Both the position numbers and the translations under genes were made by a program. The notes beneath the pieces were generated by a model. That model was given only the letters and a program-made list of their open reading frames with translations, was not told the origin of the DNA and ran no database searches. A stretch of DNA of 64,000 nucleotides from Leptospira sp. WS39.C2. Lineage in GTDB: Bacteria; Spirochaetota; Leptospiria; Leptospirales; Leptospiraceae. Location of the stretch: positions 3,516,001 through 3,580,000 of the forward strand of contig NZ_CP162142.1 of the NCBI RefSeq assembly GCF_040833965.1. Direction: 5' to 3'. Shown here in pieces: positions 43,962-53,062 of the stretch. Position 1 is the first letter of the stretch; every line of letters begins with the position of its first letter.

Positions 43962-45195
43962 CTAACATCAAACTTGTGGTTTGTATGGAAAATAATCCTT
44001 TGGAGGACTTGTCAAATGTTGGAAAATAGAGGGTATCCAAATTGGGAACGACCACAGATATATCTTTGATTTTAGAACCATCGTGCATTACATAATATAA
44101 AGCATTTTTACCACTTGGATCGAGTAACAAGATTCCAGTTTTTTTTGCAATTGGTAAGACTTTTTGTGGAATCGATAACAACAAAGGTTTTATCCAAGGA
44201 TTGTTATGAACAAAATTAATAAGTCCAGATCTAGGTTTGATGATACCTACCCAAATTCTACCTTTGGAATCACGCTCTAACCCATCAGCAAGTCCAGGTA
44301 AATTTTCGAATAGAACTTCAAACTTACCTTCCTCTTTTCCATTTATATATGCTTTGATAATCCTAAATTTTGTAGTTTCAGTAATGATTACAGATTCTTC
44401 TTTTGAAGTTGTGTGGTCTGCAATGATAATTCCATCAACAAAGGTAAATCCATTCATTACAAGAGATACTGTATTTCGTTTTCTATCAAACATCCAAAGT
44501 TTGCCATGGGGATAAAGTCCTATTGCTTCTGGAACTGCCCCACTTCCCATCGCGGCATTGGTGCTTTCAAATGGCTCTGAAATGTAAATACGATTTCCAT
44601 CTTTTGAAACAGTTAAGTCATTACATAAAGAGAAAGGCCGACCATTTTTTTCGTTTAAGTTTGGAAGTGAATACGTTGGCCTTTTTGATTCTGGATAAAC
44701 CGTTTCAAACTCAGTAGATTCTAATTTAGGTAAACGCAATACTAACGGTGTGACTGATTTATTTTTGATATTGATTTCATATAAACCAACCTCGCTGGTA
44801 GTATCATATTTTTCACCACCAAGTCTCGATGCACATGCTAAAATTGATTCATTAGATTTGTTTGAAAATTGCAAACCTGCTGGATTCACAGGAGTTTTTA
44901 CCCATGCTTCTGCAGATTTAGTTTTAAAATCTAATTTCCAAATCCATCCATCCATTCCGGATGCAAATGCAATTTGATTTTTATTATCGAAGATAAGATC
45001 ATCATGTCCAGGTAAATCTGGAAAACTAACATTAAGATTGTTTAAAAAAGGATCTTGTCGTGTTACGTGTACTATTGAATCCGGTACTTTTCCAAGTTGG
45101 TATGCATTCCCAATTTTGATATTATTCGTATTGCATGCAAAAAACGAGAGAACGATGAGACATTTGAATTTGTTGAAAATATTTATATGATCCAT
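43954..45195 (-). CDS. Strictosidine synthase-like propeller lipoprotein, paralogue B
   Basis: A 413-residue lipoprotein (lipobox LSFFAC) with the same blade motifs as its neighbour: 'ASGMDGWIWKLDFK', 'SKDGNRIYISEPFE', 'GLADGLERDSKGRIWVGI' and 'YYVMHDGS'. It is the first of the pair to be transcribed and lies 10 bp after the M24 peptidase-like gene. The three genes probably form one operon. Confidence 0.78.
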   Translation of the reverse strand: MDHINIFNKFKCLIVLSFFACNTNNIKIGNAYQLGKVPDSIVHVTRQDPFLNNLNVSFPDLPGHDDLIFDNKNQIAFASGMDGWIWKLDFKTKSAEAWVKTPVNPAGLQFSNKSNESILACASRLGGEKYDTTSEVGLYEINIKNKSVTPLVLRLPKLESTEFETVYPESKRPTYSLPNLNEKNGRPFSLCNDLTVSKDGNRIYISEPFESTNAAMGSGAVPEAIGLYPHGKLWMFDRKRNTVSLVMNGFTFVDGIIIADHTTSKEESVIITETTKFRIIKAYINGKEEGKFEVLFENLPGLADGLERDSKGRIWVGIIKPRSGLINFVHNNPWIKPLLLSIPQKVLPIAKKTGILLLDPSGKNALYYVMHDGSKIKDISVVVPNLDTLYFPTFDKSSKGLFSIQTTSLMLGE

Positions 45196-45204
45196 AACTT
45201 TTCC

Positions 45205-46077
45205 TTATACATTAAATTTTTTGACATGGGGGACATCGTCGTCTAACCAGTATGCTTTGTCTTTTTCCACTACCAAAATTTCTTCAAATTTAAAACCAGT
45301 TTTTCCTTTTCCTAAATGTGGTTCGATTGCCCAGATTCCAATTTTATCTCCTTCATGATTTGGAGTTAATAGTTCCGGAAGTACTTTGTGTGATAAAAAT
45401 TCATACGATCCTTGTAAACTAAACCAACTTGCAAAACTAATAGGTAACAATGGGAAGGATACGTTTGGTAAATTCACTTTATAAACTCTATGACCTAATA
45501 CTGCAAAAGGATACAATGCATGTACATTATCAAATCCTGCAAGTTTGGCATCGGAATCAATTTTCCACCAAATTTCAGATGGGTTCATCGATGAATTAAA
45601 ATAATGAGGTATCTCTTTACGAAGTTTTAATAGATATTCCATACCTTCTTTGAGTTCGGAATTATTGATTAAACAAGACGAATATCCAATGTCACCGATA
45701 TAACCCTCAACTACTGGGGATACATCTAAGATAAATGATTCTTCTTCTTTTAAAATTTTTTTTCCTGGATGGAATTGTGTGAATCGTTTGTATCCATCAA
45801 ACCTCGCGTGTTCACCAAACCAAGCGAAGGGTCTATGTAAAAAAACTTTTACTCCATGGTCTCGCAAAAATTCATCCATACGTTTCGTTGTTTGTTTTTC
45901 AGTCCAACCCGGTTTCATTTCCTTTTCTATTGTTGTTACACATTCATAGGCAAGTTTTTGGGCTTTTAAAAATCCTGCTTTGTCTTCTAAAGATGGAATC
46001 TTAATAGAATCTGAATTTAATTTTGAAAATTTCGAGGAGAGTTTGGAAAATAATCCTCTTTCTATTGTTAGTGGCAT
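45205..46077 (-). CDS. M24 (Xaa-Pro peptidase/creatinase-fold) family protein
   Basis: A 290-residue pita-bread-fold protein. Metal ligands can be placed at Asp in ILDVSPVVEGYIGD, a second Asp in the same stretch, His in VLGHRVYK, Glu in WAIEPHLG and Glu in FKFEEILVV, so the dimetal site looks complete. No N-terminal domain of the longer prolidases is present. The role may be hydrolysis of a peptide or a creatine-like compound. It leads the two propeller lipoprotein genes. Confidence 0.8.
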   Translation of the reverse strand: MPLTIERGLFSKLSSKFSKLNSDSIKIPSLEDKAGFLKAQKLAYECVTTIEKEMKPGWTEKQTTKRMDEFLRDHGVKVFLHRPFAWFGEHARFDGYKRFTQFHPGKKILKEEESFILDVSPVVEGYIGDIGYSSCLINNSELKEGMEYLLKLRKEIPHYFNSSMNPSEIWWKIDSDAKLAGFDNVHALYPFAVLGHRVYKVNLPNVSFPLLPISFASWFSLQGSYEFLSHKVLPELLTPNHEGDKIGIWAIEPHLGKGKTGFKFEEILVVEKDKAYWLDDDVPHVKKFNV

Positions 46078-46160
46078 TGGTATTCTTTTCCCTGTTCGAA
46101 AAAGAGAATACCAAAATCTATGAGTCTCTGCTTGAATGATTCCGTGATTTTAAAAAAAAA

Positions 46161-46955
46161 TCATGGAATATCGTAAGTTTCACAAAATCGAACGTCTGTT
46201 GTTTTGAGATGTCCAAAAAATAATGATGGTGTGAATCCAAAATTTTCCTTAAAGGTTCGTGAAAAATGAGCTGAATCTGAAAAACCTGCTGCATGTGCAG
46301 CGTCCGTTAGGTTATTACCTGCTTTTATTTCTTTCACTGCACGTAGAATTCTCACCCACAATAAATACCTACGAAGTGGGATACCCAAATTTTCTTTAAA
46401 CAAACGGATCAATCGATCTTCCGAAATTGAAAAATCTTTTCCTATTTCCTTCATTCGTATACTACTTGGAATTTCTAATCGAATTTTTTTAGCAATTTTT
46501 TGAATTCTTGGATCAATAGAAGTTTTTAAATCTTCAAAAGGATAAACTGTTCTTAATAAGTTTAATTGAAGTTTGGTTGCTTCAATTTCATTTAAATTTC
46601 CATAATATAAAGACCATAATGATTCCATTAAAGGCAGAAATCTTTGAATCTCTAATGATTTTATTTCACCAGAAGAAATTGATTCTGATATAGAACCAAA
46701 TTCATAAGTTTCGGGGTCAATCAACAACGCAACCATTTCCACACCCGGTGAAAGAGTTCGATGGTATGTATTTGGACCTACTAAAGCGACTCTATATTCC
46801 TGTTTGCCTGCATCAGTTTCTATGATTATATTTTCTTTTAGGGAGATTGCAAGTGTTGCAGCATAATGCGAATGAAAATCCGTTTGCATACTATTTGTAG
46901 CAAACAAAACACGACTATTCCATAAATATAGTATGCTTTGATTTTCAAACTCCAT
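46161..46955 (-). CDS. AraC-family transcriptional regulator
   Basis: A 264-residue regulator. The N-terminal ~100 residues form a cupin-like ligand domain ('HSHYAATLAISLKENIIIETD'). The C-terminal double HTH (about 160-255) has 'SISEDRLIRLFKENLGIPLRRYLLWVRI' and 'LTDAAHAAGFSDSAHFSRTFKENFGFTPS'. It is upstream of the M24/propeller genes in the same direction, 84 bp away, and is a likely local activator for them. Confidence 0.9.
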   Translation of the reverse strand: MEFENQSILYLWNSRVLFATNSMQTDFHSHYAATLAISLKENIIIETDAGKQEYRVALVGPNTYHRTLSPGVEMVALLIDPETYEFGSISESISSGEIKSLEIQRFLPLMESLWSLYYGNLNEIEATKLQLNLLRTVYPFEDLKTSIDPRIQKIAKKIRLEIPSSIRMKEIGKDFSISEDRLIRLFKENLGIPLRRYLLWVRILRAVKEIKAGNNLTDAAHAAGFSDSAHFSRTFKENFGFTPSLFFGHLKTTDVRFCETYDIP

Positions 46956-47104
46956 CTATGCTACTCATTTATAAAAACAGATGGCTCATCGTTTTTAATA
47001 TTTTTATTTTGTAAATCTAAATATATTTGATTCTTTGAACTACAATACGAATCAAATTCATTAAAACAGAAAGTAGGAATGAGAAAGAATCAGTAAATCT
47101 GATT

Positions 47105-47524
47105 TTAGAATTTCTTCGATATTGGTTTTTTTGTCTTTGAAGTCTTTTTTTTTTGATCTTTTAGTTTGATTTTGTTTTCATTTTCTTTCGCCCTAAACTT
47201 TACAATTTTACGAATCAATTCAATCGGTAATGGTTCATTAAAAGGAAATTGAATGGAACCTTTACCAATTTTATACTTTGAAATTTCTTTTTGGAATTTA
47301 AGATTCCCTGAGGGCAAAGCATAAAATCCTAAATGACTTTTAAAGGCTGCAAAATGGACAATATTTCCATTTTGGATAAAAGTTGGGATTGCATATCGAA
47401 TGGCCTCCTTAGCATTCGGGACTTCTTCTTTTATGATTTCTCTTACTTTAGATAAAATATTCTGAATTTCCTCAGGGAAAGTTTGTATATATTCATCAAT
47501 ATTTGATGGAGTTTTCACTTTCAT
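47105..47524 (-). CDS. DUF1801 (YdhG-like) protein
   Basis: A 139-residue protein with the family pattern 'YIQTFPEEIQNILSKVREII', 'AIRYAIPTFIQNGNIVHFAAFKSHLGFYALP' and 'KGSIQFPFNEPLP'. The family includes frataxin-like iron-binding proteins and is often beside ArsR/AHSA1 genes. The tail is very Lys-rich. It is the last gene of the operon that starts at the ArsR gene. Confidence 0.85.
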   Translation of the reverse strand: MKVKTPSNIDEYIQTFPEEIQNILSKVREIIKEEVPNAKEAIRYAIPTFIQNGNIVHFAAFKSHLGFYALPSGNLKFQKEISKYKIGKGSIQFPFNEPLPIELIRKIVKFRAKENENKIKLKDQKKKTSKTKKPISKKF

Positions 47525-47544
47525 TTACGTTCACCTTTGAAATG

Positions 47545-48936
47545 TTAGATTTTCATTTCTTTCCATTTACCCTTTGTGAATAACCAAAGAGTAAATATCC
47601 CTACCGATGTTTCAGAAATCATCATCGCCCAAAAAACACCACTGTACCCAAAGTTAAAATATTTTCCCAGCGTATACGCCAGAGGAATTTGAATGATCCA
47701 AAAAAAGACAATATTGATCTTTGTTGGAGTCATTGTATCACCTGCTCCATTAAATGCTTGGCTTGCCGCCATCCACCATGCATAAACAAAATATGAGTAA
47801 GAAACGATACGTAACCATTCAGCACCAATAGAAATCACGGTTTTGTCTGTTGTAAATATTCCAATGATATTTTCGCTGAAGAAAAAATAGACAATAGAAA
47901 CCAATATCAAATAACCCATGTTACAGAAGCCAGTAACCCAAACAGATTGTTCTGCGCGGTCCGGTTTTCCAGCACCTAGGTTTTGTCCCACCAAAGTTGC
48001 GACTGCATTTGACATACCCCATGACGGCATCATAGTAAACATCATTGTTCTTAGTGCAATAGTAGCCCCAGCAACAGTTTGACTTCCAAACTCAGATAAA
48101 ATTCTCATTATGAAAATCCATGATGTCATACCTACAATCATTTGTCCGATACCACCGAGTGATGTTTTTAATATTCCTGAAATTGTTTCCCATTCAATCT
48201 TTAGGTGAGATTTTAGAATTTTTATGTGTTTTCCACCTTTGAATAAAAGCCATAATTGAAATAAAACACCAATTCCTCTTCCAATGTTTGTCGCAATTGC
48301 TGCACCTGTAATTCCAAACGCAGGAACAGGCCCCCATCCAAATATAAAAATTGGATCTAAAATGATATTAAATCCATTGGCTATCCACAAAACTCTCATT
48401 GAAATTGCTGCATCACCTGCGCCACGGAAAACTGCATTGATTAAAAACAATAATACCACAATGATATTTCCACCTAACATCCATTGCATGTAATGATATC
48501 CTTCATTTAAAACCCATTCGTCTGCACCCATAAGTGCCAAAAGTTCTTTCGAATAGAAAATTCCTGCAATTGCGAATGGAAGTGATGATAGGATTGCAAT
48601 CCAAATAGATTGAATTGCTGCGATTCCAGCTTTGTCTTTTTCCTTTTCTCCAATTCGCCTTGCGACAATAGCAGTCACCGAAAATGATAATCCCATAGCA
48701 ACTGCATATAAAAGAAATAAATAGGTTTCAGTAAGGCCAACAGTAGCAACTGCTGAAGCACCAAGTGTCCCTACAAAATAAATATCAACGATAGCAAAAA
48801 CTGATTCTAACACGAGTTCTAAGATCATTGGAACTGACAAGAGGAAGATTGCTTTTCGAAGACTTACTTCCGTATAATCTTCTTCAGATCCTGCTAATGC
48901 TTTTTTTAATTCTTCCCACAAATTGGCACTTGTCAT
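47545..48936 (-). CDS. MATE-family efflux transporter
   Basis: A 463-residue transporter with about 12 membrane helices in two similar halves. Typical MATE marks are 'VPMILELVLESVFAIVDIYFVGTLGASAVATVGL' and the second-half 'QTVAGATIALRTMMFTMMPSWGMSNAVATLVGQNLGAGKPDRAE'. It exports cationic or hydrophobic compounds with Na+ or H+. It is in an ArsR-controlled operon. Confidence 0.92.
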   Translation of the reverse strand: MTSANLWEELKKALAGSEEDYTEVSLRKAIFLLSVPMILELVLESVFAIVDIYFVGTLGASAVATVGLTETYLFLLYAVAMGLSFSVTAIVARRIGEKEKDKAGIAAIQSIWIAILSSLPFAIAGIFYSKELLALMGADEWVLNEGYHYMQWMLGGNIIVVLLFLINAVFRGAGDAAISMRVLWIANGFNIILDPIFIFGWGPVPAFGITGAAIATNIGRGIGVLFQLWLLFKGGKHIKILKSHLKIEWETISGILKTSLGGIGQMIVGMTSWIFIMRILSEFGSQTVAGATIALRTMMFTMMPSWGMSNAVATLVGQNLGAGKPDRAEQSVWVTGFCNMGYLILVSIVYFFFSENIIGIFTTDKTVISIGAEWLRIVSYSYFVYAWWMAASQAFNGAGDTMTPTKINIVFFWIIQIPLAYTLGKYFNFGYSGVFWAMMISETSVGIFTLWLFTKGKWKEMKI

Positions 48937-48968
48937 TTTTATATTCCTATCTAGTTATTAATTTCAGA

Positions 48969-49928
48969 TTAATTTAAATACAGATTTAGTCTACTCAATG
49001 TTTGGTGTGCTCCTTCAATGGCACCAAAACCTACTACTGAATTCCTAGTTTCTGTATTTGGAAATGTCATTTTCATTTTAATGATTGTTTGGTTTTCCTG
49101 ATTGGAAGTAAACCAAATCTTTACTAAAAAATTATCATCTTTTAATGGATTTCCCGAACCATGTAAATATTCAATATATTCACAATTTCTAATTTCTTTA
49201 TATTGGACTAAATTTGGATAATTAGTTCCATCTGGGCCCAACATATTATAAATCCATTTACCACCTACCTTAAATTCTCTAGTTTGTGTAGTGGTAATAA
49301 ATCCATTTGGTCCCCACCATATATTTATGTTTGTTTTGTCAGCAAACGCAGCAAAAACATTCTCAATAGGATGAAATAATTTTTTTTCGATAACCAATTC
49401 ATTGGGATTTGGTAAAACATTTGACTCAATTTTTTCAAAACTTTGTGACCAACCTTCTTTCATTCCCGAATTAACATATCCATCTCGAATTTGATTGTTA
49501 GAAAATTCTGTAAGTAAAACTACTTTCGTAATATCATTTAATTCTTCAAATAAGACTCTTAACTTTGAATTTAAATTGGAACGATCTCCAGAAACACCGG
49601 CCATTTTTTGAACTTCTATCACCCATTCATCTGGATGTTCATCAACCAAATCAGTCATAACAAAACTCTGATAAGGAGTTATTTCTAAAAATTTACCCGT
49701 GACTGGATAATCGACTCCGTCAGGAGATCGCATAACAATTCTATACGATCCACCGACTTTGAAATCAAATTCAACAGTTGGATTTGTAAATCCTTTTGGT
49801 CCCCACCATTTTTCTAGGTGAAGTGGATTAGTCCAAACTTCCCAAACAAGTTTTAAGGGAGCATTAAAAGTTCGCTCCATACGAATTATCTTTTCTTCTA
49901 ATGTAACTATAACTTCTTGATTATACAT
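48969..49928 (-). CDS. Tandem AHSA1/SRPBCC protein (two domains in one chain)
   Basis: A 319-residue protein made of two AHSA1-type domains. The first (about 10-155) has 'RTFNAPLKLVWEVWTNPLHLEKWWGPKGF' and the second (about 175-319) 'KLFHPIENVFAAFADKTNINIWWGPNGF'. AHSA1 proteins normally occur as single domains; the fusion may act as an internal dimer. It overlaps the ArsR gene by eight bases, a pairing seen widely, and is probably its main target. Confidence 0.87.
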   Translation of the reverse strand: MYNQEVIVTLEEKIIRMERTFNAPLKLVWEVWTNPLHLEKWWGPKGFTNPTVEFDFKVGGSYRIVMRSPDGVDYPVTGKFLEITPYQSFVMTDLVDEHPDEWVIEVQKMAGVSGDRSNLNSKLRVLFEELNDITKVVLLTEFSNNQIRDGYVNSGMKEGWSQSFEKIESNVLPNPNELVIEKKLFHPIENVFAAFADKTNINIWWGPNGFITTTQTREFKVGGKWIYNMLGPDGTNYPNLVQYKEIRNCEYIEYLHGSGNPLKDDNFLVKIWFTSNQENQTIIKMKMTFPNTETRNSVVGFGAIEGAHQTLSRLNLYLN

Positions 49929-50283
49929 CGTTTTGTTTTCCTTTTGATTGTTGTAACTCGCTTAAATATAAATCGAGTCTATCGAATCTATCTTCCCATA
50001 ACTTCTTGTAATGTAGTAACCATTGGTTTGCTTCTTCTAACGCTTCAACTTTTAAGCGGCAAGGCCTGTACTGTGCGGATTTTCCCCTTTCGATCAATCC
50101 TGCTTTTTCTAAAACTTTGATATGTTTCGAAATGCCAGGTAAACTCATTTGGAATGGTTCTGCTAATTGCAGAACTGTCGCCTCACCAGAAACTAACTGC
50201 ATTAGGATTTGCCTACGAGTAGGATCAGCTAGGGCTTGAAAGGTAGAATTGAGTGATTCTTCCGGATGTTCTAATTTAACCAT
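49921..50283 (-). CDS. ArsR-family transcriptional regulator
   Basis: A 120-residue winged-helix repressor: 'LADPTRRQILMQLVSGEATVLQLAEPFQMSLPGISKHIKVLEKAGLIER' is the full ArsR DNA-binding core. No metal-binding Cys pair is present, so it probably senses something other than metal. It heads the operon with AHSA1, MATE and DUF1801 genes. A palindrome lies 9 bases before its start. Confidence 0.92.
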   Translation of the reverse strand: MVKLEHPEESLNSTFQALADPTRRQILMQLVSGEATVLQLAEPFQMSLPGISKHIKVLEKAGLIERGKSAQYRPCRLKVEALEEANQWLLHYKKLWEDRFDRLDLYLSELQQSKGKQNDV

Positions 50284-50291
50284 TTAGCTAA

Positions 50292-50307
50292 TTAACCTTT
50301 TGGTTAA
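50292..50307. promoter_or_regulatory. Candidate ArsR operator
   Basis: Inverted repeat TTAACCTTTTGGTTAA (6-bp arms around TTTT), 9 bases upstream of the ArsR start codon. AACC-N4-GGTT is a common operator pattern for ArsR regulators paired with AHSA1 genes (from memory). Confidence 0.6.
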
Positions 50308-50395
50308 ATAATGAAACTCGAAAGATTTCGTCAATTGGAATAGTTTAAAATGGGAATTATCTGGGGGTTTTTTTTGGGTACACTGGAGATATCAT

Positions 50396-50434
50396 TATCC
50401 CCACCCGATTTAGGGTGGGGAACTAGACCCGCCA
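50396..50434. repeat. 39-bp dispersed repeat, copy 2
   Basis: Second copy of the element at 42363-42401, here with a perfect 8-bp hairpin (CCCCACCC with GGGTGGGG). It sits 98 bp before the integrase start, inside the interval that must contain the left end of the integrated element. Confidence 0.8.
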
Positions 50435-50531
50435 GGCATTGACCGAATGATGTCTCATTAGAGGCCATTTCCCGTAAAATATCAAATTTAGAACTTCTTA
50501 ATCTCCTTCCGATCTTATCCCCAAAAAAAAC

Positions 50532-51371
50532 ATGATAAGATCAATCGAACCTCACATAATATCTGATAGTTTACAACTTCTCACTACACGTGACCAATAT
50601 CGCGTAACTAAATTCCTTACGTGGAACAAAGGTGAGACGATAACACCTAGAAGATTTTTAAATTTTTTACAAGAACGCAAAAATTTAGGAATAAAATCCG
50701 CAACTCTTAGGGACGACAAAAACTCTGTTTTTCGAGCAATGAAAAAGGCAACCATCGGGACTGAGTTAGGTTTGTATATCGATGCCTTTCGGAAAGAGTT
50801 AAATCAAGTCTTCCCTATCAAAGTTCCAAGAACTAGAGTTAGTGAAGCTGATTTACTTACACTCGCAGAGATTCAAAGGATCAATAAATTTGGAACAGCG
50901 CGTCAAAAAGCAATATCACTTTTCCTTTGGACAACAGGTGCAAGAGCTGGGGATTTAGTAAGTATTAAATTAAAGGACTGCCGTCCATTAGACAACAACC
51001 TAATTGAAATTAAGTTACTAGGAAAAAACGAAAAGAGACGAAACATTGTTATTCCGATTTCCCTCTTTCATCAAATCAGACAAACCTTTTGTGGCTATGT
51101 TTTCTTATTTGAAACAGTAAACAAGATCCAGTACAAACCGCACGCAATTTGGAAAATCATTTCCATTATCGGTAAGAAATATCTTGGTAGAGATATTTAC
51201 CCTCACCTGTTCCGGCATACTTTCATAACAGACATGATTCGAGAAGGAAACGATATAGGAGCCGTTGCGGAATTTGCAGGGAACACCGCTGAGGTGATAG
51301 CGAGAACCTACCTTCACTCTTCATTGGATCGTTCATCCATTACGAGACGTTTAGACAAGATTTGTGCATAA
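50532..51371 (+). CDS. Tyrosine recombinase/integrase
   Basis: A 279-residue site-specific recombinase. The N-terminal core-binding part (about 10-95) is followed by the catalytic domain: Arg138 (TGARAGDL), a Lys in the beta-hairpin (KLLGKNEK), His225-x-x-Arg228 (HLFRHTF) and Tyr260 (ARTYLHSS). The position normally His or Trp before the tyrosine is Asn251 (FAGNT), which is unusual. It is the first gene of the element and should integrate or excise it. The stop overlaps the next start (TAATG). Confidence 0.92.
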   Translation: MIRSIEPHIISDSLQLLTTRDQYRVTKFLTWNKGETITPRRFLNFLQERKNLGIKSATLRDDKNSVFRAMKKATIGTELGLYIDAFRKELNQVFPIKVPRTRVSEADLLTLAEIQRINKFGTARQKAISLFLWTTGARAGDLVSIKLKDCRPLDNNLIEIKLLGKNEKRRNIVIPISLFHQIRQTFCGYVFLFETVNKIQYKPHAIWKIISIIGKKYLGRDIYPHLFRHTFITDMIREGNDIGAVAEFAGNTAEVIARTYLHSSLDRSSITRRLDKICA

Positions 51372-51553
51372 TGATTAATATAGAAAAAAATGAACCTAAA
51401 AAGAAAGAAAAAGAAAACCCTGAGTCCTGCAAAAAATGCGGGGCTTCAAATGTTCAATTGTATCAATACGATATGTGTAAGGACTGTTTGTCGGACTGGT
51501 TTGAAGAAATCAAAATCGATTTAAAGGAAGCAAAAGTTTTTCACTATGTCTGA
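51371..51553 (+). CDS. Small zinc-ribbon protein
   Basis: 60 residues from the ATG at 51371, which overlaps the integrase stop (TAATG). It is a Lys/Glu-rich leader followed by CKKCG...CKDC, a four-Cys zinc ribbon. It is perhaps a DNA-binding or regulatory accessory of the element. It overlaps the next gene's start by eight bases. Confidence 0.65.
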   Translation: MINIEKNEPKKKEKENPESCKKCGASNVQLYQYDMCKDCLSDWFEEIKIDLKEAKVFHYV

Positions 51554-53048
51554 ACAAATAGAAAACCAAATTAAAAAAGAATTACAGAAGATAGTTCCTG
51601 CCATTTACTACGAAAGAATTTTCAAAGAAATGCGTTTAGTAAAACTAAACGAGAGTAAGGTGGTTTTTGGTTTATCTGGACCAGGAGCAGTGACGGCAAA
51701 GAAACACATCGAAAGCAAATATATGGATAGCCTAAGCCTTTCGGTAGCGAATTCGATCGGAAAGAGAAAAATTGAACTGATAGTAGACGAGAACGTCAAC
51801 ACTACTAAAGAGCAAAAGCCTTCTGATAAAATTGATATTGATGGAGAAGTTCACAAGTTAGAAAATTATTTAAAAAAGAATGTAAGTTTACGCTTTAATG
51901 AAATCTCTCAATCATTAGAACATAGGCCAACTAACTCTAAAAATTTTATTCAATGGAGTGACCGAGATTTTAACGATCTTTGGATTTTTGTAAAAAAACA
52001 GAAAGAGTATAAGTATGCTTCTAAAGACAACCTTCTCTCCCTTCTCAGTTCTTCAGTAATCCCTACTTATCATCCAATCAAAGATTATTTCAATAATCTA
52101 GAGAAATGGGACAAAAAGACCGATTGGATCGGGAAAGTTTGTTCATGTATAAAAGTATCGAATGAACTAGATTTTAGAAGTTACTTTGAGAAGTGGTGCA
52201 TTCGTGCAGTCTATTCACTTTTTAGCGATGGTGAGTTTGTCAACGAACATTGCTTAACAATTCAATCAAACCAAGGCTGGTACAAAAGTACTTTTATAAA
52301 TGGATTAATTCCTAAAGAACTCAGGCCTTACTACAACTCACGAATTCCCACTGATTTCAAAAGTAAAGACGCTTCTGTTGCCGCTTCCAAAATCTGGATT
52401 TGGTTATTTGACGAAATTGATAAAATCACGAATAAGAAAGAAGCCGCCGAAGTAAGAGACTTCTTTTCTATGAAAGGATCTTTTGAAAGAGCCGCATACG
52501 GAAGAAATGCACAGCATTTCAAAAGGATTTCTAGCTTTATCGCCGCTTGCAACAAAGTAGAATTCTTAGTTGATGATACTGGAAATAGACGATACATCAT
52601 CTTCTCTCTGTTAAAACCAATTGAAATAGACAAGTTTCAGAAAATCCCAATAGAAAGATTTTGGTCTCAAGTCTTCCATTTATATAAATCAACACGCTGG
52701 AACCAAATCCATTGGAACAGTAGTGAACAAAAGCAAATTCAAGAGAACAACCTTCAGTATGAATATTCAAATAACGAGTATGAGGTGATTTTAAAGTATT
52801 TTAGACCTATTTCTCTTGAAGAGTTTGATGAAAAAAACAAAAGTCATGCAAAGCTAAGTGCAACTGACATCTATCTCTTTATTCACGAAAAACATCCAAC
52901 ATTTAAGCTAGATACTAGATGGATTGGAAGAGGTTTATCGAAAATGGGCTTCATAAGAACAAAAATCGATAAAAACCATAGAGTCTTTTTGGTAAAGAAG
53001 GTAGGAGACAAAGAGACATCAGAGACATTATTTTCCGAAAAACGCTAA
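51546..53048 (+). CDS. VapE-like replication ATPase with DnaA-N-like N-terminus
   Basis: A 500-residue protein. Residues 1-85 look like the DnaA N-terminal KH-like domain: 'IVPAIYYERIFKEMRLVKLN' and a strand/helix with 'KKHIESKYMDSLSLSVAN'. The C-terminal part is a VapE/D5-type ATPase: Walker A region 240-249 (QSNQGWYKST, keeping KST but without the usual GxGK), Walker B WLFDEID (287-292), sensor Asn336 and 'DDTGNRRY' (343-350). It is probably the element's replication initiator or helicase. No separate primase domain is evident. Confidence 0.82.
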   Translation: MSEQIENQIKKELQKIVPAIYYERIFKEMRLVKLNESKVVFGLSGPGAVTAKKHIESKYMDSLSLSVANSIGKRKIELIVDENVNTTKEQKPSDKIDIDGEVHKLENYLKKNVSLRFNEISQSLEHRPTNSKNFIQWSDRDFNDLWIFVKKQKEYKYASKDNLLSLLSSSVIPTYHPIKDYFNNLEKWDKKTDWIGKVCSCIKVSNELDFRSYFEKWCIRAVYSLFSDGEFVNEHCLTIQSNQGWYKSTFINGLIPKELRPYYNSRIPTDFKSKDASVAASKIWIWLFDEIDKITNKKEAAEVRDFFSMKGSFERAAYGRNAQHFKRISSFIAACNKVEFLVDDTGNRRYIIFSLLKPIEIDKFQKIPIERFWSQVFHLYKSTRWNQIHWNSSEQKQIQENNLQYEYSNNEYEVILKYFRPISLEEFDEKNKSHAKLSATDIYLFIHEKHPTFKLDTRWIGRGLSKMGFIRTKIDKNHRVFLVKKVGDKETSETLFSEKR

Positions 53049-53062
53049 CAGGAGAAAGTAAG

